Shown: positions 24,501 through 37,740 of the stretch, piece after piece | Position numbering within the stretch: the first letter of the stretch is position 1 | Layout: each line of letters begins with the position of its first letter | DNA from: Paraspadella gotoi | Lineage: Eukaryota; Chaetognatha | NCBI GenBank assembly: GCA_051294375.1 | Contig: CM119263.1 | Coordinates: 3,249,232-3,313,231, forward strand | Length of the DNA stretch: 64,000 nucleotides | Direction of reading: 5' to 3' | Notes under the pieces: model-generated | What the model saw: only the letters and a program-made list of their open reading frames with translations | Databases searched by the model: none | What the model was told of the DNA's origin: nothing | Position numbers and translations under genes: made by a program

Positions 24501-27500
24501 CTCAACAATTAGCAGTTGGATCAAATCGAGTTAGAATCGATATTATTTTTATGTATTGCACCAAAAAAAATGTTTCCATTTAACGTTCTAACTCGATAAT
24601 TATTTTGCATTTCATAACTTCTCGGCGTCATTAAAAAACCCTCACCTTTCTCTCCCACGCCTCCTGAAGAAAGGCGTCGAAGGCCGACGTCGCGGACCGA
24701 AAGTCGCGTCCCGTCGTCATGAAGTGACAACCGAAGACTTCGGCGAGGGCGGAACCGGATTGGAAGAGCTCTTTCGAGAGGTCGCTGGCGGGAAGAGTGA
24801 GAGAGCTCGTTAGAAAGCTGAAACCGACGTGGAGGCGTCAGCTGTGACAGTCGTTGCTCATCCAATGACAGCAACAACATTCGATTGCATCGACATTCGA
24901 CAACGACTTCAAAATCTAAGAGGATGGCAGCAATGGACCTTATTATCCTCAAATACAACAATGAACATTAATTACAATTAAACACAATTAATCAATTAAA
25001 AAATATTCACAAACAAAATCACCACAATCATCCCCAAAAACACCACAAACATCACTATAATCACATTTAGGATCACCAAAATCACCAAAAATAAAAAAAA
25101 TCCTCACTTGTTAAAAATACTGCTCGATCTCAAGAATTCGTTCTCCTCGTTGACGCCCAGTATCATGGTGGGCGTGGCCTCGCATCCCGGATGTAATTGG
25201 TTCGATTCTAGCAGCATTTGGCACATGACGAAGGAGGCGCGGCGCTGCGTGAAGTAGACGAGGACGAACCCGTGCGGCGCTGACTGCGGCGCCAAGTAAG
25301 GATCGGCGGGCGGCAGGAGGGTCGAGGAGGAAGGCTCGACGAGGCCGTCGCGGAGTCGATGAGCGCAATGGTAAGAAGACAGCATGACCTCCACCTTTTG
25401 TTTGGTCTTCGATTGGCGGGAGGTTGAGGGGGAGGATAAATAGCAATTTAAGCAATAAACTAACCTAATTATGTAGTATTATAACTATAAATAATAATAA
25501 TAAATAAATAATAAATATAAGTAATACATTTCAGAGGCCGCTGAGAACAGCAAGATATTTAATATATTTGACACATTCTCCATGTCTTTGAGATTTTTTT
25601 TTTTGGTTGAAAGCCTTTCACAAAAATAATTCAGGGCAACCGCACTTACCCCATTCAGGTAAGTCTCGAAAGTGATGGAGTGATTATGCGACGCGAGCTC
25701 CGGTCGCGTGATGTAGCAGCACTGGTGGTTGAGGAAAGGCCCCAGCACCAGATCCAGCGGGAACGGGTCGCCGCACATGAGAACGAGACCGATCGAAGAT
25801 CCGCGGCGGGGCGCTGACCCAAAGCTGAGGGGGGAGCATCGAGGGGCGAGGGGGAATTGGAAGGGGGACGAGACGGATAAGGGGGGGCGGGGGGAAGGGA
25901 AGAGTTTGGGGACGCGGTGGGGTGGGGTGGGAGAGAGGAGGAGAAAGAGAGGAGGAAGAAGGGAAGGAATTAACGAGACATTCGGTCGAGGGGAAACGAA
26001 GGAGGAGAAGAGGAATGAGGAGAAGAGGGGCGTTTGAAGGGAGACTTCTCCTCCTCTTCTTCCTCCTCCTCGTCCTGATTCGTAATTGAGAAACTCGGCG
26101 GAACGTGAATCGCGCGGGGGTGTGTATGGCGCCGAAGTGACGTGAGGGGCGCGGCTACGGGGGACGAGTGACGCCGGGGACGCCGGGGGTGACGGGAGAC
26201 GACCCGAGAACCATCCACTGTCTTGACTCAAAGTGGAAACGCTCTTATTTTCATCGGGGAACGCCCCCTCCACTTTTGAGGTTATTGATTTTAAAGTTTA
26301 TAGATTTAGTTTTTTTTTTTACATTTTTTATATTTTTTTTTTTTTTCATTTTTTTAAAGCGTCGGACAGCAATGTGCACAAAACACGCGATGAACCACGT
26401 GGTAAGGAAAAAATTTACGAGCCGGTATTAGTTTAGAATTAAAAAAAAAATTAAAAAGGGAAATAAAAAATATAATTTTTTTTTCCAAAATGGCAAAAAA
26501 AAAAAAAAGTCACCACAATAATTAAAGATCAAAACGATAAATATAATTTCGACGGAAGAGAGAAAGAGATCAAAAAGGGAAAGAGAAGAAAACGAGAGAT
26601 GAAACGTTTTTCGTAATAAAATCTAATTATTGTCTAAAATTAAGTCTAATTTTTCTCTCGGCTTGCTCGTCCCGGCTCACCTTTCAGTTCCGGCTCCCAA
26701 CTCAACGTCGTGGCGCGAAACTTGATGGCGTGAATGAGTTGCGCCAATGTGGCGCGGATTTGGTCGTCGGAAAAGGCGCGAGTCTCTTGGAAATCTTGAT
26801 CGTCCTGTGGAATTAATTCATTGTTAAAATAAAATTGATTGTTAGATTGTAAACACCTACCATTGAATCTTAAGAATCTTAATCTTAAGAAAAAACACAA
26901 CATTCAAAAATTACGTATTATTAGCGTAATGCTTAGAACAGTAATACATTAATAAAATCTATCACATTTTCACACAATCGTGGCGTCATTTTCCCGCCAA
27001 AACTCACCCCGTTGACGGTCGACATAGTCGTCGTCGCGTCCAAAGCGTCCAACTCTGGCAGATCGACGAAGGGACATTGCAAGGAGATCGCCAGATCCCG
27101 ACCCAATTGCCTCAGATCTTCCAACTTATCTTCGGTCAACTCTGACCCTTTGGCCATGACGATGACCACGGGCAGACCCCTCAGGGGCGGGCCTCGATCC
27201 TCGCGGGCATCCGCGTCGGCTTGTCGGCCCTGAAAGTCGGCCAGGGAAGCGCTGCGTCGGAAGATGGGCGGCGTCGTCTTGAGGAAACCGTTGCACTGTG
27301 TAGAGGAGGTCATAACGTCCTTGGTCTTTGTGGGCGGAAATGTGGGGAGATTCAGTGGCAGTGTGGAAGAGTGTGGGTAGAAGAGGGTGAATGTAAAAAA
27401 AATTAGAGTGGCTTGAAACGAGGAAAAAGTAAAAGATACAGGATAGATTAAATTTATAAATCTGAAATGTTATGATAACCATTTCATCTTATTTGATTAA

Positions 27501-30500
27501 TCATCTACTTTTTCAATCCTCACCTTTTGCCTCTCCATCATTGTGTATTTCAGACTCTCCTTGATGTAAAAAAGTCCCTCGTACGAATTGTAAACGCAAA
27601 TGCAACCGTGAGGGAGAAAGCCCTCGGACCAGAAAGAATTGGCCGGAAGGGAGACGTCGCCGGCAATCGGTCTGTAAAGAGAAAAGTACGCGAATAACTC
27701 ATTTGCATATTGCAGTAGAGAAAGGTTATTAAACGTTTGCTTATTCTCTGATAAAGCGCTAGTTTGTAAGGAATAGAATAATTCATCTTGATGAGAGATT
27801 TGCTATAAATGTTTATTTCTCGAGACAATGGTGAATTTAGAAGAGTGAGGTAATATTGTTCAAACGGTAAGCAAATGCTGACGAGGAATGAAAAATTAAA
27901 GCTTAAATGGAGCGAGATATTTTTTATAGAAAATTCGAAGATTTCTAACCATATGTTAATATAGTTTATAGTCAATGGTTAATATAGTTATTATCGTTAT
28001 TGTTATTAATAAAATAAACTTTCTGACTTTCTAGCTTCTAGCAAGATAATAAAAGTTTTTGTTATGATTAAAACATGTTGTTTTTAGTTTTGTTTTGCGT
28101 ATTACTGTTCAACGTTTTAGAAATGTTTCTGATTTTATATTTTTGCGTTTTATATTCACGTTTATCATCTTTAACGTTTTATTAACTTTTTTCCTTTTTA
28201 TTATTCTGTTTTTTACGTTTTAATGTTTTTAATTTTTTTAACCTTCTTGAACGTTTGTTTTTACATTTTTTTATGAATTAGCATATTTTTTATTTATTTT
28301 ATATAAAAAAGGAAAAAAATATGGTTTTTAAACACTTGAAAGATCAAAAAATAATAATAATAATAAAAAACTACAAAAAAGAGTCTTATTGTACTAGGTA
28401 CATTAAATGAGAATGGTTTTTAATAATAAAATGGCTACTGAACCATATAAATATTAAGTTAAGTTAAGTCACAAAGAAATTCTGACGGCAAGAGGTTACA
28501 TCAGTACTCATGGGTTCATACCGAGCTCTTCCCAATCACCTCACCATCCTGACCTGTAATCGAGATTGTAAAGTGTTTCCCTGAGATCGTGATCATCGTC
28601 GTCGTCATCCCTAAAAACGAATTCGTCATCGAGACACAAGTGACGAACTTCGGCGATCATCGAGTCCGCAGTTCCGTCCGATCCAAGCACGATCAGGTTG
28701 AGCTGTGGAATGAGGTTCGTATTTAATCACGGCTGAAGGCACTGTTTAGTCAGTTAGTATGCCTCATGATATTGCGTAAAACAGTAGAAACCTTAAGAGT
28801 ATACATATATACGAAACAAATCTTAATTCAAGGCTACGGAGGGATTGTCCGTGATACCCCGAGGCGCGGGTTATCTCACCAACTGGCGAAGTAAATTCTG
28901 TGCATTTCCATTAAGCGAAAGGCAAAGGAAAGGAGCCGAAACGGTTTTTTCTCTTTTTCCCCCCCGTTCTCTTTTTTCCATCTCTCTAACCTGCGTGGAC
29001 GGAACGCTTGATCCGGTATCGTCGCCGAAGCCGAAGCCTCCGTCGACGACGCTATCAACCTTTGAGGGCACGCCCCACTTGGCGGCGCGACAAAAGGACT
29101 GCGGGCGATGAAGGCGTGAGTTGAGGAATCGTGGGAGTTTGATCTCGTTACATCCGGGACCGGATGGGCAGGTGTCGCGGAAGGGGTTCTGGAAGGGGGA
29201 GGGGGTGAAGAAGGGGTGTTAAATTGCTATATTTGTTTTTCAAATTTTATTCTTTGCTACAGTTTAAGTAAAATTACGGGCTTTGGCTCTTGCAAAACAA
29301 AAGTCAAGTGAACAAACAAGCAACGCTTTGTTTTAACTTCACCCACTCAATCCATTAAATCTCCAAGGCGCAGGCCCGAATTTCACCTGCAAGAAGCCGA
29401 GGTGCCGCAAGAGCAAGACGTTGCGGTCCTCGGCCAGATGGCTGAGCGCCTGATAACGCGGTTCCGTCACAAGAGCCAAATGAATCTCGTCCAAGTCTTC
29501 TTGTATTAGGGTCTGAGAGAAAAGTTGAAGGGCGGGGAGAATGGAGAATGAAAAAGAGAAAATAAAATACTTTTCTTTCTTTTCCTTCTTCCCTACTTTT
29601 CAAGCTTACATTCTTAGTTTAAGTCTTTCCTTGGTTCCTCCACTCCCTTTCTTCTGTCCTTCATTCCCTCACTTCTATTCTCTGCCTGCCTTCCTTCCTT
29701 CCTTCCTTCCTTCCTTCCTTCCTTCCTTCCCCATATCTCGCCTTCTCTCCCTTTCCTTCCCTCATTTTTTTTCTTCTTTCCCTTCCTCCTTTCTTTTATC
29801 TTCCCAACCCTATCCTCCCTTCCCTTCCCTTTACCATCCCTTCCCTTCCCCTTCTCTATCCCTCCCACCTGGAGATCGTAATGTGAGAAGACGTCCTGTG
29901 TCTTTTCGAGTAGAAGCTCTTTGAAGTTTTCCTTCGCCGCGTGAATAATTTGACGCTGGTGATGTGAATACACGTCGAGGCGGTCAGATTCGGAGAGCGT
30001 CTCGTAGGACTCCCTGAAGGGTTCAGGTAAGTAAGGGTAAGTAGAATTGAGACCAAGTAAAAGGATAATAACAACAACGACGAAAGGATTTTTAACTCAC
30101 CTGCCGATGAAGAAGACGGCGACTTCATGAAGGCATTTTCCGGGGACGACGTAGGGCGAAGCCTCCAACAGCCCCTTGAAGGCCGTCATCATGTATCGTC
30201 GTCTGGGGAAAATGGATGAGATGATAAGAGTGCAAAACCAAATGGTTGATTTTAAACGTAAACAATAACAACAATAACGACAACGACAACGACAACACCA
30301 ACAACCATGCCCACCTCTCCTCGGCCTCCAACGTTTCCACGTGTCGCAACCAAGCATTCTCCGCCGCCGCCTCTTCGGCCAAGAAGGCGAGCGGCACTCG
30401 GGCGATCTTCAAGAGGTTCGTCAACTCGCCCTCGGCGGGCAACTTGAGCGTGCCGAAGCCCGCCTCCACGGGGTTGGAGCCTCCGAAGATGGGGTCGAGC

Positions 30501-32863
30501 TTGTTGGGTTCGGATCCGCGACGCTGATCGTCCAACTGTTGGAGGAGGCGGGAGACGACCTTGGGGTGTTAAAGAGGGGGGAGGGGGCGAGAGGGGGGAG
30601 TTGGGATCATTGGTGAAGACCTGTGCTTTAAAACTAATTTTAATATTTGCGGTTCGCCCTTACCTCCGGCGCCGGCAGCGACAGATCGGCGTGGTCGGTG
30701 GCGTCCCAAGGCAGATCAGGCGGATCGGACGCCACGAAATGGGCGTCGAAGAGATCGGGGTCATCGACGTCGAGGGCGGCGATGCGGCGCTGGGCGGCGT
30801 CCCAGGTCAGGTCGCCGGCGCCTTAAAAGAGATCGGAGGGTAAAGATTGATGTGATTTATATTTCAATTTAAATAATCGTTTCTCGTATTAAACTTTATT
30901 AAACTTATTAATTCCCAACCCTTTACATAATTTTCGCCCCATACAACATAACTTCCCTCTAACGAAACCCTGCATCTCTTCAGCCCCTTCAACCTTTCCC
31001 ACTCACCCGAGGCCAAATCGGGAAACGCCTCCCGCAGCGCGTGCGGCAGCCGCTGCAGATACAACGCCCTCTTTCGGCCGACGAACTCGTCGCGCATTCT
31101 CGCCACGTGAGCGCGGAAGAGACGCTTCGCCCTATCGCGGCCAAAGAGCTCCACGTAGTGCACGTAGTCCGGATCGTGAGCCACGCGACCTAACACGTGC
31201 TTCCACTGCGCCCTGTGATCGGGCACGTGATGACGGATGAGGCTTTGGTAGGCCTCAGTCGCCACCTCCAACACTTCGTTGCGGGCGCGAGAGGCTTCGG
31301 CGTAGGACGGGGCGCCGCCCTGGTGAGAGAAGAGAAAAGGTGATTAACAATAAAGTCATTTGCATATTGTCGTAAAGGACTTTAATTTTTTTTCAATAAA
31401 CCATTTCGAAGCAACAAACCTTAGGAAGGAAAAGTCACAAAAGTTGATTAAAAAGGTTGTCAACAATATATTTAATCAATTTTGCTGTTTTCCTAAATAA
31501 TTTTATCGAGTTATATTTTTTTTTAACACTTGGAAAGCGTGGAATTTCTTTGTTTCACTTAAAGTGTAAGATTCACTTTCCGTTTTTTAAAAATAATGTC
31601 TTTTATCGATACATTTTGCCATCTCACACAGTTATAATGTAACTATTATTCCCTCGGCAGTTAAACAAGAACGGTAATTCAAATGTGTTGTGCCGCAGTG
31701 ATTGCTTTATCACGTATACTTTTCGTGACATGACGTGATATTATATGATTACAATAACTTTCTTAACCCATATATTTATGACATGCACTGCATCAAGATT
31801 CCGTCTTTTATTATATTTTTAGTTCATATTGCCATTACTTTAAAAACGCTATGTAACAATCGTTTCACCTTCTCCTTGGCGCCGCGACCTTTTGCGGCGC
31901 CGCACTTGGGGTCGATCAGCGCCGCCAGCGTCAAAAACGCCGCCTCAACGTTGACGTTGTCAAAGGCCGACGTCTCAACGAGCGGAATTTGCCGGAAATC
32001 CTGGACGAGTGTAATTTGGTTAAACGAATTAATTTAATGTGAAATAATAATAAAAAAAAATTAAGGAAATTATTAAAACAAAGGAGTCTACGATTCCGCG
32101 TTGAGTTGATATCGCGCGAAAAAAAAAACAAACTTGCAATAACAAATGACCAAAAGGCAAAAAAAGGGAACAAAACACAGAACACGAATCAAATTTGCCA
32201 AACAAGGTTTTTTTGTTTTTTTTTTTTTGCAAACGGCGTCAAGTGATCTAACAAATTGACTCCGGCTGCCAAACCTCAATGACATATTAAGTTTATTAAG
32301 GGTAACGATAACATAAAAACAACATAAATAAGAGCAATATCCAAGATGTCAACAAAACTACAAGAAAATAGAAAAAAGAGAAAAAAAAAGAGTAGGTTCT
32401 TGAAAGCATCGACAACCACAGCACCATCAAGGAAGACAACATCAAACGAGCGACATACTTTGGATTTGGACATCATCCTCTCAACATCCTTGACGAAGGC
32501 GTCGATGGCGTCGTCGTTCTTCGTCGTCGCGACTACGATCGGCTTCTTCGCCTTCAAGAGATTCGTCAAGAGGACGGACACGTACTCGAGTTGCTGCTCG
32601 ATCGGTCTGCAAGGGGGGAGGGGGAGGAGAAGGGGGGGGGCGAAGCGAGGATCGATGGATCGATATTCGGGTGATCATAGAAGTATTAATAAATTAATAA
32701 ATTAATAAATTAATAAATTAGAAGTATTAATAAATCAATCTTTCCGATTATCATTTAAATAATTCGTGTTTAAATCTAATGAATAAAGTCAATCAAATAT
32801 CAATCAATCAATCGATCAATTAATCGAGTCAATTAATTGAGTCAGCCAATGAAGTCAGGGAGG

Positions 32864-32896
<33 letters not shown>

Positions 32897-32961
32897 GAGT
32901 TAATTCGTTCTGGAATGAATAAATTTAACAAGTGATTCTGCCTATTCATTCAATGCATAAT

Positions 32962-32993
<32 letters not shown>

Positions 32994-33669
32994 GTTAAAA
33001 TGAAATATCAATTCATCACCTATTTAACGATAAATCAACGAACCAATCAATCAATCAATCCGCACTGACCTGTTTTGCACTGGAGAGACGTCCAGGCAGC
33101 AGACGAAACCGTCGACGGCGAGCTTTCCTCCTTCAGGCAGAGGGCGTTGCTCGAACTCGTGCTCCAACCCGAGTTGATTCTTGCAGATGTACATCAATTT
33201 CTCGGCGGACTGAAGCTTCGTCGCGACGCAGCGCTTGAGGTAGGGCTCGGTCTTGCGACTCTTGAAGGCCTGGCGGGGGAAGGGGGAGATTATTTTGTTG
33301 GACCGTTTTCCATAAGCGACCCGTTTCTACTTTTAAAGTTCAGTATTTAAATTAGTTTTTGAAGTTAAAAATTAATTTAAGTTTCTGGAATAGGGTTATG
33401 GGTAAGCTTAAAAAAATTTGTATATTGAAATTAAAATTAAATTTAGTGATTAGGCGCTTTTAAATAAAAGTGCCATTTTATCATTGTATTCTAAAAACAA
33501 AACGTTACGATCGTTGAGAAATTAACATTTAAGTCGAAACATCTGTTTTAAAGAGTGAGAAAAACTTTTAGTTCACAAATTTGACTAAGAAAAATAAAAT
33601 TTTCTTTTTTTCTCGGGATGAGTCAACCTTTGGCTCTTTTTTAAACTCTTACGTTTAAACGATTTTAAA

Positions 33670-33700
<31 letters not shown>

Positions 33701-36571
33701 ACACAAAGGGCGGAAAGTTTATTGCAACTCGATCAAGTCTTCGCCAACAAGAGAAATTACAAAAAGCCACCAAGTATTCCAAATTCATGTCGGTGAAATT
33801 TTTTATCACACCTTATCTCACTCTTTATCTCTCACACTTAATCTCACCCTTGACTCCACCCTCGTCTAAAACAACAACTTCGCCGCTCACAATCTTCCGC
33901 CCAGGTCGTCGACCGCCGACCGACGCCCCCCCTCGCCCCCGCACATTTCGATCCTCTTTCTCTCCGCAAAAAAAGGAAGGAAAAAGACTTTCCCCCTTTA
34001 CGTCGCCCACCCCCGTACTCACCTCGGTCCCTCGCCAATCCCACACTCATAAATTCTGATCTTTTATACGTAAAAAATAAACAATTCGATCCCCAAAATG
34101 ACTTGGACCGGTCTTTCAAACTTCCGCCACGCCCACTTCAGTTCACCACGCCCACTTCCTGCCCACCTGGAAGGAAGAGTCGTCGACGAACTCGGTCTGC
34201 TCGATGACGTTGAAGAGAAGGTCGACGCCGTCTTCAGTCTTCGTCACCGACCCCCAGTAGAGGAAGTGATCGTTGTTGATCACGCGAGAGGAAAAGTCCG
34301 ACTGACACAGCACCGACGAGTGGTCCGTGTGAAAACTCCGGTGCCGCTAAGAGGGCACGACGAACCTTGAAAGGGTGGTGAATGGCGGGTAAGGTTTGGG
34401 GGAGGAAAAAGGGGAAGGACCGGGGGGGAGATATTGGGGAAAGAGAGAGAGGGAGAGATGTGGAGGAAAAGAAAAAGAATGAATGATGTGTGGTAAAACT
34501 TGTTCCAGGGTCATTTAAAATAATTCATTGCTATGCGGTGAAAGTTTTACAAAGGATTTTATTCGTGGGTGCAAGTACTGCTGATCACTACACTGCTCAT
34601 CCATCTACCTCGTTTTCTTTTTTTTAAACCGAAAATCGCGCATGAATGTGAACAAGTTAAGATTTCAAACGATAATTAACAATTTACTTTATGTACGAAA
34701 AAACTGAAACGGAAGTTCTGATTCGAGATGGAATAGATTATTTCAAATTAATTTAACATGAATTTCGCATTCATAAAATATTTTCTTGATCCATTTTTTT
34801 TTTTACTCATTATTTTTGAACGTTTTAAAAACGTTGCTTCCATGTTATACTAGACGTTTTTAGATTTATTACTTTTTCTGGTTTTTATGATTTTGACATC
34901 TGATCCTTGAACGTTCTTGAACGTTATATTCTATAGTTTCTTACGAATTAGTTCATAACATTTTATTAATGGTTACATTTTAAACGTTAGTGTCTTTTGT
35001 TTTTGTTGAATTTTAATAGTCCAGTTTTTAATTCTTTACCGTTTTCTAGTCTTTTACACTCTTACTGTTTCTGATTTTGTCAATACTGTTTTTGGTATTA
35101 ATAAAAAAAAAGGAAAAAAATTTAATAAATTCTCTCTCTTATTTGATTTTTGCTGAATTTAATTTTTTTGTAGATTGTAGTCTTATTATGTTATATGGTT
35201 GTTTAGCGTTGTGGTCGCTCTCCTCAATGTTTTTCCTACATTTACAGTTTAAATTTAAATTTTTACAATTTTACATTTTTACATCATTAAGCTCTTGTTT
35301 TAACGTTTTAAGAACGTTTTTACTTTAAAGTTTTAACCTTTCAATGTTTTTATTTTAATATTTTTTGTTTTTGTTTTTGTTTTCATATTTTGTTTTGGTT
35401 TTTGCGCATAATATTTTTATTATTCCATTTTATACTTGCAGTTTTTCCATTTTTTACTGTTTCTAGTTTTTATGATTTTGACATCGGATTCTTGAACGTT
35501 CTTGAACGATATATTTTATCGTTCATAATTAGTTCATAATTAGTTCATAACTTTCTATTAATGATTCCATTTTAAACCTTAGTGTCTTTTGTTTTTGTTG
35601 AATTTTAATAGTTCAGTTTTTACTTGTTTATCGTTTTCCAGTCTTTTACACTTACTGTTTATGATTATGTTAATACTGATTTTGGTATTAATTAATTATT
35701 ATTAATTATCTTCAGCCGTATTTTTTATTACTAATTATAATAACAATGTCTAATCATACGTGAAACATTAACTTCAATTCGAAGTCGTTTAATTTAATTT
35801 GATTTAATTTAATTTAACGTTACATAATAATTAATAATACTTAATCAAAATCAAAACTTGTGTTTGCATTAAACCCGGTCGCTCACCTGTTGCAAAGACA
35901 TGACTTGCCGACGCCTCCGGCGCCTTTCTCTCTCTCGGTGCCGGAAACGCCGACGACGCTGACGTTGAAAGTCCGCTGGGCGGAAGCTGCGCCGCCGCCG
36001 CCGCCGCTGCCGACGGAGGCTGCAGACAAAAAAAAAAAGTAAAATGGATCGAAGCGACTTTAACAAAAATTCTTGAGACTTTTTTGTTTGTTTTGTTTTT
36101 TCATTTTTTTAAACTACAGTTTGTAAAAAAAAATAAGGTCGATCACCTTTCCTTACTCTACAAACACTCACTCGCACACACTCAAACTGACTCAGTTGAC
36201 ACTCCACATTGAGCGCACACCTCAAACTGACTCCTTGACACTCACTTGAGCACACACTCAAACTGACTCACTGACACTCACATTGACGCACACACTCAAA
36301 AGTGACTCACTGACACTCCATTGACGCACACACTCAAACTGACTCACTGACACTCACATTAACAGCCACACTCAAATGACTCACTGACATCACAATTGAC
36401 GCACACACTTCAAAACTGACTCACTGACACTCCATTGACGACACCTCAAACCCCCGTTCCGAATCAGAGCCAATCAAAAGGTTATCAGAGTAAAATAATC
36501 AAATTAGAAAATGAAGGTTAAAAAATCACACGTAAAATTCACAACACATTAACTTCACCTCTGTGCGTCAT
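18506..36571 (-). CDS. RhoGAPp190: p190 RhoGAP (ARHGAP35/ARHGAP5 family), 32 exons
   Basis: GTPase-activating protein that switches off Rho at the cell cortex. Exons: 36571-36559, 36019-35887, 34365-34167, 33269-33070, 32606-32459, 32000-31869, 31319-31007, 30821-30664, 30559-30315, 30202-30101, 30013-29869, 29512-29387, 29188-28991, 28702-28554, 27671-27524, 27319-27008, 26804-26681, 25813-25650, 25406-25108, 24784-24646, 24392-24120, 23601-23256, 23087-22877, 22765-22705, 22621-22536, 22404-22250, 21760-21383, 20846-20412, 20168-20038, 19859-19629, 19414-19254, 19013-18506; 2140 codons, against about 1500 in vertebrates. Order: GTP-binding domain (1-275; P-loop in [13 protein letters not shown]); FF repeats (about 276-640, e.g. 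[17 protein letters not shown]); pseudo-GTPase region (about 705-1150, with [19 protein letters not shown] and [18 protein letters not shown]); Ser/Pro linker; basic stretch; RhoGAP domain (about 1798-2010), arginine finger in [10 protein letters not shown] near residue 1836. Oddities: an in-frame TAG at the start of exon 3, a Trp-Trp at the last junction where vertebrates have one, and a long Pro-rich frame overlapping the tail. Confidence 0.93.
25840..26065. repeat. purine-rich, (CT)-rich on sense strand, intron tract
   Basis: G/A-rich on the plus strand, with AGGAGGAAGA-type repeats, inside the p190 intron between 26680 and 25814. It is a long pyrimidine tract on the sense strand just before the acceptor at 25813. 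Confidence 0.8.
29688..29730. repeat. (CTTC)n microsatellite in p190 intron
   Basis: About ten CTTC units within a wider C/T-rich tract (29620-29870) that precedes a p190 exon end. Confidence 0.95.
32757..33060. repeat. (ATCA)n-rich intron sequence
   Basis: Repeated runs of AATCAATCAATC at 32860-32890, 32965-32995 and 33040-33060, separated by related degenerate units, in the intron between p190 exons 5 and 4. Confidence 0.9.
33671..33702. repeat. (CT)n tract in p190 intron
   Basis: Short interrupted TC run in the intron between exons 4 and 3; the rest of that intron (33270-34166) shows nothing else. Confidence 0.9.
34880..35690. repeat. diverged direct repeat in second p190 intron
   Basis: About 225 bp at 34880-35100 recurs at about 35460-35690. 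Shared blocks include TTTTATGATTTTGACATC, TTCTTGAACG and GTGTCTTTTGTTTTTGTTGA, in the same order. The family is rich in AACGTTTT and similar AACG/TTTT motifs; a looser relative lies at 28080-28300 in another p190 intron. Confidence 0.8.
36160..36456. repeat. about 38-bp tandem repeat in first p190 intron
   Basis: Degenerate units containing ACGCACACACTCAAACTGAC followed by TCACTGACACTCACATTG. The inverted copy lies at about 52968-53275. Confidence 0.88.
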
Positions 36572-37485
36572 GTTTCCGCTCAACGAGACTGAGTCTTCGT
36601 TGTGAACATCACGGCGTCGCTGGGGATTCGCCCAGATCACGTGACAATCATATCAGTTTTTCTCGGTCCTTTTATTCATTTCACATTTTAATTAATCCTC
36701 GGAACGATCGATCGATTTTTTTTTAAATGAATTTAATCTCTTGAATTTTTTATTCGATTTTTTTATTTCGCAAGTTAAGGCATTTTTTTGTCTTCTGTTG
36801 AATCTGAGGGACGAAAATAAAAAAATAATGATTAATAGTGGGAGTGTTAACCATTAACCATTAACCATTAACCGAGGACGATCAATCGAAATAAAGATTA
36901 TCAGTTGAAAATAAAAATAAAAACAACAAAACTGAATTTAGTTTCGAAGAAAAAGCGAAGTTGACCAAAAGAAATGATTGCAACCGATTTAGTCACCAGT
37001 CCTTCCTGCTTGGTCGAATTGCTTGGCCGCCGACTTTTTTAAAAAAATTTTCGATAGATTTTTAGTGACGGAAGAGCACGAAGAAACGACATTTATTATA
37101 TAAAAAGAATGACACTATTCTTAAGAAGTCAAGACGAGACCAAGTTTAGACTAGCCGAAGAAAAGTAAGACGAGAAGCAAAAAGGTAAGACGAGAAGCCA
37201 AAGTAAAGAAGAAAAAAAAAGAGAAGAAGAATAAAAAAGAGAAGAATAAAAAATGAGAATGTAAATCGTGGATTGTACACAATTCACGTGACCTTTCGAC
37301 GCGACGTTCAAAGTTTCCCCAAATTTAAAAAAAAAAGAAAAAGAGTCTGCATCGAAAAAGAAAAAGAAAAAAAAAATTTAAAGTCTGAGATTTTATTGAC
37401 AGGAGAAACGAGAGAAAATCGCGGGAGAGAGAAAATTACACACGCATAAAAAAAAAGAGAGAGAATTTTACGCCGACGAATTTCG

Positions 37486-37666
37486 NNNNNNNNNNNNNNN
37501 NNNNNNNNNNNNNNNNNNNNNNNNNNNNNNNNNNNNNNNNNNNNNNNNNNNNNNNNNNNNNNNNNNNNNNNNNNNNNNNNNNNNNNNNNNNNNNNNNNNN
37601 NNNNNNNNNNNNNNNNNNNNNNNNNNNNNNNNNNNNNNNNNNNNNNNNNNNNNNNNNNNNNNNNNN
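37486..37666. other. assembly gap, 181 N
   Basis: A run of N. The inverted copy continues through this point at about 51800-51940 with CT-rich sequence. Confidence 0.99.
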
Positions 37667-37740
37667 AAGATCATAGGGTAAGTTCATCTTCTTTGGCCGT
37701 TTTCGCTTTTTTTTTACTGCCCCTCATTTTTTTATCGAAG

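Noticed and set aside
29541-29924. 127-codon Ser/Pro/Leu-rich plus frame
   Set aside because: It runs over a (CTTC)n pyrimidine tract of a p190 intron and the antisense of an exon; low-complexity only.
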